NCBI GenBank assembly: GCA_934045075.1 | Contig: OW203726.1 | Coordinates: 15,312,037-15,376,036, forward strand | From: Yponomeuta sedellus | Taxonomy: Eukaryota; Arthropoda; Insecta; Lepidoptera; Yponomeutidae | Direction of reading: 5' to 3' | Length of the DNA stretch: 64,000 nucleotides | Shown: piece by piece, positions 60,297 to 64,000 of the stretch | Layout: each line of letters starts with the position of its first letter | Numbering within the stretch: position 1 is the stretch's first letter | Position numbers and translations under genes: made by a program | The notes under the pieces: generated by a model | Told to the model about the DNA's origin: nothing | What the model saw: only the letters and a program-made list of their open reading frames with translations | Databases searched by the model: none

Positions 60297-60356
60297 CATA
60301 CATACGCACTAAACACATTACCCTCCTTTTGGGCTTCGCTGCAGTCGGGTAAAAAG
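59950..60356 (+). mobile_element. GTCGGGTAA element with threefold 3' end
   Basis: CAAGGATGCCGAATCGAATG ... GGTTAAGGAGTTATGAGGGA ... (TACA)n ... ATTACCCTCCTTTTGGGCTT, CGCTGCAGTCGGGTAA is present at 59954-60117. A partial repeat of only the (TACA)n and the end follows (60118-60179), then a second full unit (60180-60353). The minus-strand 132-codon frame simply reads this duplication. Confidence 0.85.
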
Positions 60357-60384
60357 TAAAAATCGACGTCACTCTACCCGGTGG

Positions 60385-60570
60385 ATACTTACATATTAGA
60401 TCCCTTGGTTACGGTGGCGAGAAGTCGCTAGATGCGGACGGCACAAGACCGTGAAGCTTGGAACAAAAAGTTAGAAATCTCGAATGTTTACTTATATAAT
60501 TTTACCATTCTTCTTCTGGGGGGGGGTCCCTCTTTAGGGGGAGGGCTATGTCCAGCAGTTGTTGTCAACG
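60385..60570 (+). mobile_element. LINE-G ORF and UTR remnants
   Basis: 60397-60455 encodes a Leu-Val-Thr-Val-Ala-Arg-Ser-Arg segment then, shifted, Met-Arg-Thr-Ala-Gln-Asp-Arg-Glu-Ala-Trp, like 30952-31115. 60518-60560 has a G-run and GGGCTATGTCCAGCAG. Broken by deletions. Confidence 0.55.
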
Positions 60571-61104
60571 GTTGTCGGTTCTTCGCGAGATATGGCCATC
60601 CCACTGCCATGTCAGCTCGCTGATTCTCTGAGCTATGTCGATAACTTTGGTTCTCTGTCGGTTTTACCATTACCGATCAATAATTTTATAACATGTACTA
60701 TTTTTCAAAAAGCAAAGAATATTATTGGATTGTCACCTGATAAACTTACTAGGCTTTTTGCCGGAAGAGTCCGACCAGGTTTCACTCTGATTCGCAGAGC
60801 TAAGGATATTCTCTCAAAATAGAGCCAAACATTTCAAAATGATGTTATTGTTTAATAAAAGAAAAATGAGACCTCATTTTATTCTAATGTCTTGTCCTAA
60901 ATATGCAAAGATGTTTCCCACCGTGTGGCTTAAGCCGCGGAATGCTCTGTGTACGAGATTATTGAGTAAATGGTTTTGTTTGCCATCAACGATCACAAAC
61001 ATTTGCCACACACGGTAGGTACATTGTATAAGTCAGGGTCCATCCTAAACAAACAACTGTGAACGCAACCGCACTTGAGATTTCTACAGCGTATATGAAG
61101 TGAA
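60571..61104. other. No gene; contains a short repeat at 60766-60803
   Basis: GAAGAGTCCGACCAGGTTTC plus GATTCGCAGAGCT match 33958-34000. The 87-codon frame (60559-60822) has no recognisable domain. Confidence 0.45.
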
Positions 61105-61200
61105 GGTGTAAAGCGGGGGTAGCCCAGTGAGTAGAAGAATGGACTTGGAAGCGAGAGACCCAGGTTCGATTCCCAATGGGGACATGTACCTATTACTTTG
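61105..61200 (+). mobile_element. tRNA-like SINE head, fourth type
   Basis: GCGGGGGTAGCCCAGTGAGT (box A-like), ACTTGGAAGCGAGAGACCCA and GGTTCGATTCCCAATGGGG (box B), then CCTATTACTTTGTTTAG. The anticodon and acceptor stems do not pair well. Confidence 0.6.
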
Positions 61201-61209
61201 TTTAGTTTT

Positions 61210-61408
61210 AAAGTTACGTCGTCGTCGTTGTCGTCAGCCTATACTAGTCCACTGCTGGACATAGTCCTCTTCTAAAGAGCGCGACGTTGTGCTATCATAG
61301 GGAGTAATGCCCATAATGCCCACGCTGCGGGTTGGAGATCGCAGTTCGGTAGAATTGTACTGCAGGGGGCGCTGCTGCCCACCCCCCGGTTTGTGTCTCT
61401 TAGTTACG
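61210..61408 (-). mobile_element. LINE-G 3' end
   Basis: CGTCGTCGTTGTCGTCAGCC, TGTGCTATCATAGGGAGTAA, GAGATCGCAGTTCGGTAG and GCAGGGGGCGCTGCTGCCC. Confidence 0.8.
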
Positions 61409-61437
61409 ATCACCTCCAAATTCGTAGTAGTATGATA

Positions 61438-61502
61438 TCAATCCTTCATATGTTCCCAGTTCTGGGGCACGAGTCTTTTCTTGCATCGCAGGAAGGTTAG
61501 GT
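61438..61502 (-). mobile_element. 5S-SINE tail fragment
   Basis: ATATCAATCCTTCATATG, GGGGCACGAGTCTTTTCTTG and CATCGCAGGAAGGTTAGG. Confidence 0.75.
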
Positions 61503-61654
61503 CGTGAGGCGAAGAGTATTGCTTCGAATTTGCAGATGATCGTTGCGCGTAGGGGAAAACAGTTAAGTAAGGATTCGCGCCTTGGTTGTCTTTACACTTA
61601 TTGACTTGTCTTTCCTGTATGCTAAGCAAAATAAGCTGTTAGGGTAGTATAGGT

Positions 61655-62006
61655 GAAGCGCTCGTGGCCTAGTCGAACCAAGTGATTGGAATCAATAACT
61701 TGAGTTAAGCAAAAACAGGCGCTGTCAGGTGCAGGATGGGTGACCGTCCCATGACTACCGCTAGTGGCAATTTTCCGAGCGCTTCCGTGCTTCGCAAGGT
61801 ACGTTAAGCCGTTGGTGCCGGCTGTGATGTAATGACAGTCGCTAAGCCGTGTCAGAGGCTTGATAACTTCTGACAGTAAGGCCCGCCAATGTCTTAGAGT
61901 CTTCCACCAACCCGGACTTGGCCCACGTAGTGGAGTATGGCCTAACCTTCCTACGATGCAGGAAGAGACCCGTTCCCAGCAGTGAGGACATTCATAGGTT
62001 GATATT
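61655..62006 (+). mobile_element. 5S-SINE subfamily I, near full length
   Basis: AGCGCTCGTGGCCTAGTCGA, GTTAAGCAAAAACAGGCGC, GGATGGGTGACCGTCCCATG, full centre, and CAGTGAGGACATTCATAGG, TTGATATTCC end. A 175-codon minus-strand frame over it is spurious. Confidence 0.93.
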
Positions 62007-62702
62007 CCATCTATAAGGCAATGGCCCAGGCACTGCGGCGTTCGACTGGTCCCTTCACCCATATAGTGTGAAGTGAAGGTGCCATCGGACGCTGCATAAA
62101 TCAGCAAACTTTTAGTGTAGAGAGAAACTTTTAAGGTGTCTTGCACCACTTTGTAGTTTATTTTTTTACTTGTGAAATGTTGCGGAAAAGATTGGAAGAC
62201 AGGTAATAAAAATCGCTACCAGTTTATCTAAAAGTTAACCTCAATACGATTGTATACAATCGAGAGCAATGAAAACGAATGGTCGTTTAGAAATACCACA
62301 CAAAGTGTGAAGGAAAACGTTATGAGAAAACCCGCAGCTTGGTTGGCCCCGCACGTATACTTTTTGTACTTTACATAAAAAAACGTAGCAAACATTTTTG
62401 CGTCGTCTCCAGCAAAAAATGAAACATAATATTGATGTTTCCACAGAATCCGCGACTTGACTCGTATCAAATTTGACTTGATAAATGAATATTTTCTGTA
62501 GTATTTAACTTAAGAAACTGAAATATATTGACTTTGCTAAGTAAGTATGTAGGATGACTGCAAAATTCACAAATAAAAAAAAATATTTACCGCTTTTATT
62601 CGGAACGGTGAAAACGCTATCCGCCATGTTGAAAGCATCTTTCGGTTGTAAACAAACAACTGTCAGCCAGAACCAGTGGACATTGATTATTATAGGACTT
62701 AC
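62007..62702. other. No gene; unique sequence
   Basis: 62290-62335 resembles a SINE body (GTGTGAAGGAAAACGTTATG). Two overlapping minus-strand frames (62228-62470) have no domain. Confidence 0.4.
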
Positions 62703-62951
62703 ATGAAAGTGATCTTAACGTAAATACACCCGAGTTTCAGTCGATAAAGTATCGGGGTCTCTTTTGGCAAGTTTGAGCCAATTTTTTCGTGTGTTTATTT
62801 CACTGGGTACACGAATCCACAACTTCCCCGGGGTTCTTGACATGTTTTTGCATTCTCGAACAATGCAATAATAATAATTGCTATATTTTGCATGTAAACT
62901 CGATGAAATCATGGTTTTCTTCGTTGTTATTTCACTATGTTCACAAATCAA
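62703..62951 (-). pseudogene. Broken first exon of a THAP-domain protein
   Basis: The minus strand encodes most of a THAP zinc finger (C2CH, sequence-specific DNA binding). Cys29-x4-Cys34, Pro-Gly-Lys-Leu, Trp in Asn-Trp-Leu-Lys-Leu-Ala and the Thr-Arg-Val-Tyr-Leu strand are in place. At the next motif, where the family has Cys-Glu-Asp-His-Phe, codons 78-79 read Arg-stop (CGT TAA, 62715-62720) and Asp-His-Phe follows in the same frame. A consensus splice donor GTAAGT follows at once (62702-62697). I infer a former coding exon with the third zinc ligand mutated and a nonsense codon beside it. An alternative is a donor at GTTAAG that ends the exon earlier. No further exon was recognised in the window. 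Confidence 0.6.
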
Positions 62952-63589
62952 TCACAGTTGTTGAATGTCAAACTTTGTTTAAAAGACTTCAAACCATAGA
63001 CAAAAATGGCTGACCGCGTTTTTGTCTGTTTAGCAAAGCAAAGTTTTAAAATATATTTTTGGTTGCTTCTAGGTCCTCAAAAAATATACTAAATTATGTT
63101 TTGGTCTAATGGAAGCGATATTTACCATTTAAGACTGACTTGCAAAGAGAGTCAAATAGCATTGCTTTTTCAAGGGACGAAACCACGTCAATGAACGTCA
63201 AAAGCTACATTTAATTTGATAACATTAATTTCGTTTGTCACGTTCAACCTAAAAAAACACGATACAGCGATACCCAATTAACGGGGATCGACGGAAAGAG
63301 TTCCGACTAATTACTTATACGACGAGCTCCCAATAATACTCCATAATTAACTCCATTTATTAAGGGGCTTCACGAGGTTCAAAACTCACCATACATTTTT
63401 TTTACTGAACATTTTCGCAAAAAGTGACTGTATCGCGTTAGCTGTTTTAGGCTCTAAGAGCGAGCATTCATTCCATTGGCGTTTTCGATCAATATTGAAA
63501 TAGCTGAGGGATTTGAACACCTCTAGAGACTCAGATTTCCTCACTATATTTTCCTTCACAGGTAACGAGCGTACTATCGAAGCGAAACG
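62952..63589. other. No gene; SINE body scrap and possible regulatory stretch
   Basis: 63250-63370 is non-repetitive and contains CCAATTAACGGGGATCGACG, CGACTAATTACTTATACG and CCATAATTAACTCC (homeodomain-type sites). 63480-63560 is a SINE body (GAGACTCAGATTTCCTCACT, TTTTCCTTCACAGG). Confidence 0.35.
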
Positions 63590-63955
63590 AAGCGCTCGTA
63601 GTCTAGTCGCATCGAGTGATTGGAATCAGTAACTTGAGTTAAGCAACAAGAGGCGCGGTAAGGTGCTGGATGGGTGACCGTCCCGTGACTACTGCTAGTG
63701 GCATTTTTTCCGAGTGCTTCCGCGCTTCGCAAGGCACGCTAAGCTGTTGGTGCCGGCTGTCATGTAAACGAAGTCGCTAAGCCATGTCAGAGGCCTTATG
63801 GGCAGCTTGATAACTTTTGGCCGTAAGGCCCGCCACTGTTTTACAATCCGCCAGCAACCCGGACTTGCCCCCGAGGTGGAGTGTGGCCTAACCTTCCTGC
63901 GATGCAAGAAGAGACCCGTGTCCCAGTAATGGGGACATACAAGAGTTTATATCCA
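63590..63955 (+). mobile_element. 5S-SINE subfamily I, near full length
   Basis: AGCGCTCGTAGTCTAGTCG, TTGAGTTAAGCAACAAGAGG, GGATGGGTGACCGTCCCGTG, GTGCCGGCTGTCATGTAAAC and an AATGGGGACATACAAGAG end. Diverged at several CpG positions. Confidence 0.92.
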
Positions 63956-64000
63956 TTGCTACTATAACCCCACAAATGTACGTGACTTAGAAAATAATGT

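Noticed and set aside
59901..60299. 132-codon minus-strand frame with a repeated segment
   Set aside because: Created by the duplicated GTCGGGTAA element and its (TACA)n tract.
60432..60822. Two short frames near a G-run
   Set aside because: The first reads LINE-G remnants; the second has no domain.
61622..62149. 175-codon minus-strand frame
   Set aside because: Reads through a 5S-SINE in antisense. The same spurious peptide pieces appear at 50.1, 40.0, 38.8 and 63.7 kb.
62590..62640. Minus-strand ATGGCGGATAGCG start followed by a possible GTAAAT donor
   Set aside because: Only a 13-codon exon could be read, with no link to the THAP exon upstream. Similar ATGGC words occur at 63006 on the other strand, probably by chance.

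Overview
The window looks like a gene-poor nuclear segment from a moth or butterfly (Lepidoptera). I could read no host protein-coding gene with confidence. The evidence for Lepidoptera is the AT-rich sequence, more than fifteen copies of a 5S rRNA-derived SINE of the HaSE3 type known from Helicoverpa (name from memory), tRNA-derived SINEs, Helitron-like ends finishing in CTAGT, and many 5'-truncated non-LTR retrotransposon tails. The only long intact reading frame is a transposase.

Names used below. SINE-A has a tRNA-like core with box A TAGCTCAGTTGG and box B GGGTTTGAATCCC, and a tail ending GGGTTAGTGCATTAAAAA. 5S-SINE has a head resembling 5S rRNA, in two subfamilies: I begins AGCGCTCGTGGCCTAG, II begins GCCTGAGTGATCTTAAACG. 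SINE-B is tRNA-like with TCAATCGGGAGGTCG. LINE-V is a non-LTR 3' end finishing near GGGATACAGGCGTGAG. LINE-G is a non-LTR 3' end with CAGCAGTGGACTAGTATAG and a (GAC/GATG) tail. LINE-T is a non-LTR 3' end with TGTACAATAAAGAATATTC. 'R300' is a weak dispersed family of about 300 bp.

Layout. 1-6.2 kb: SINE fold-back, a perfect hairpin, two Helitron-like ends and a 188-bp satellite. 6.2-16 kb: SINE and LINE fragments, a (TAATA)n array and short duplications. 16.3-20.3 kb: a complete hAT transposon (877-aa transposase, terminal inverted repeats, 8-bp target duplication) inserted in an older LINE open reading frame. 20-26 kb: mostly unique sequence with hairpins. 26.15 kb: a TA-flanked MITE. 28-33 kb: SINEs, LINE ends, a 219-bp tandem array and a Helitron-like end. 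34-37.8 kb: mostly unique, with one stretch that resembles regulatory DNA. 37.9-41 kb: a compound tetranucleotide array, two LINE reading-frame remnants and an inverted pair of 5S-SINEs. 41-46.5 kb: SINE-A fold-backs and complete 5S-SINEs. 46.9-48.9 kb: a 1,935-bp pentanucleotide array growing out of a LINE-T tail. 50-53.6 kb: nested SINEs and two large fold-backs. 54.2-56.6 kb: a non-autonomous LTR retrotransposon with identical LTRs and a tRNA-Lys-type primer site. 57.5-60.4 kb: duplications, including a hairpin whose loop is inverted between copies, and a LINE insertion with an 11-bp duplication. 62.7-63 kb: a broken THAP-domain exon. The window ends in another 5S-SINE.

The parts work together only as layers of mobile DNA. 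Autonomous LINEs, seen here only as dead 3' ends, are the likely movers of the SINEs. The hAT ORF is the one potentially active enzyme. The LTR element and MITE would need enzymes from elsewhere. Element boundaries quoted without a target duplication are estimates read by eye.
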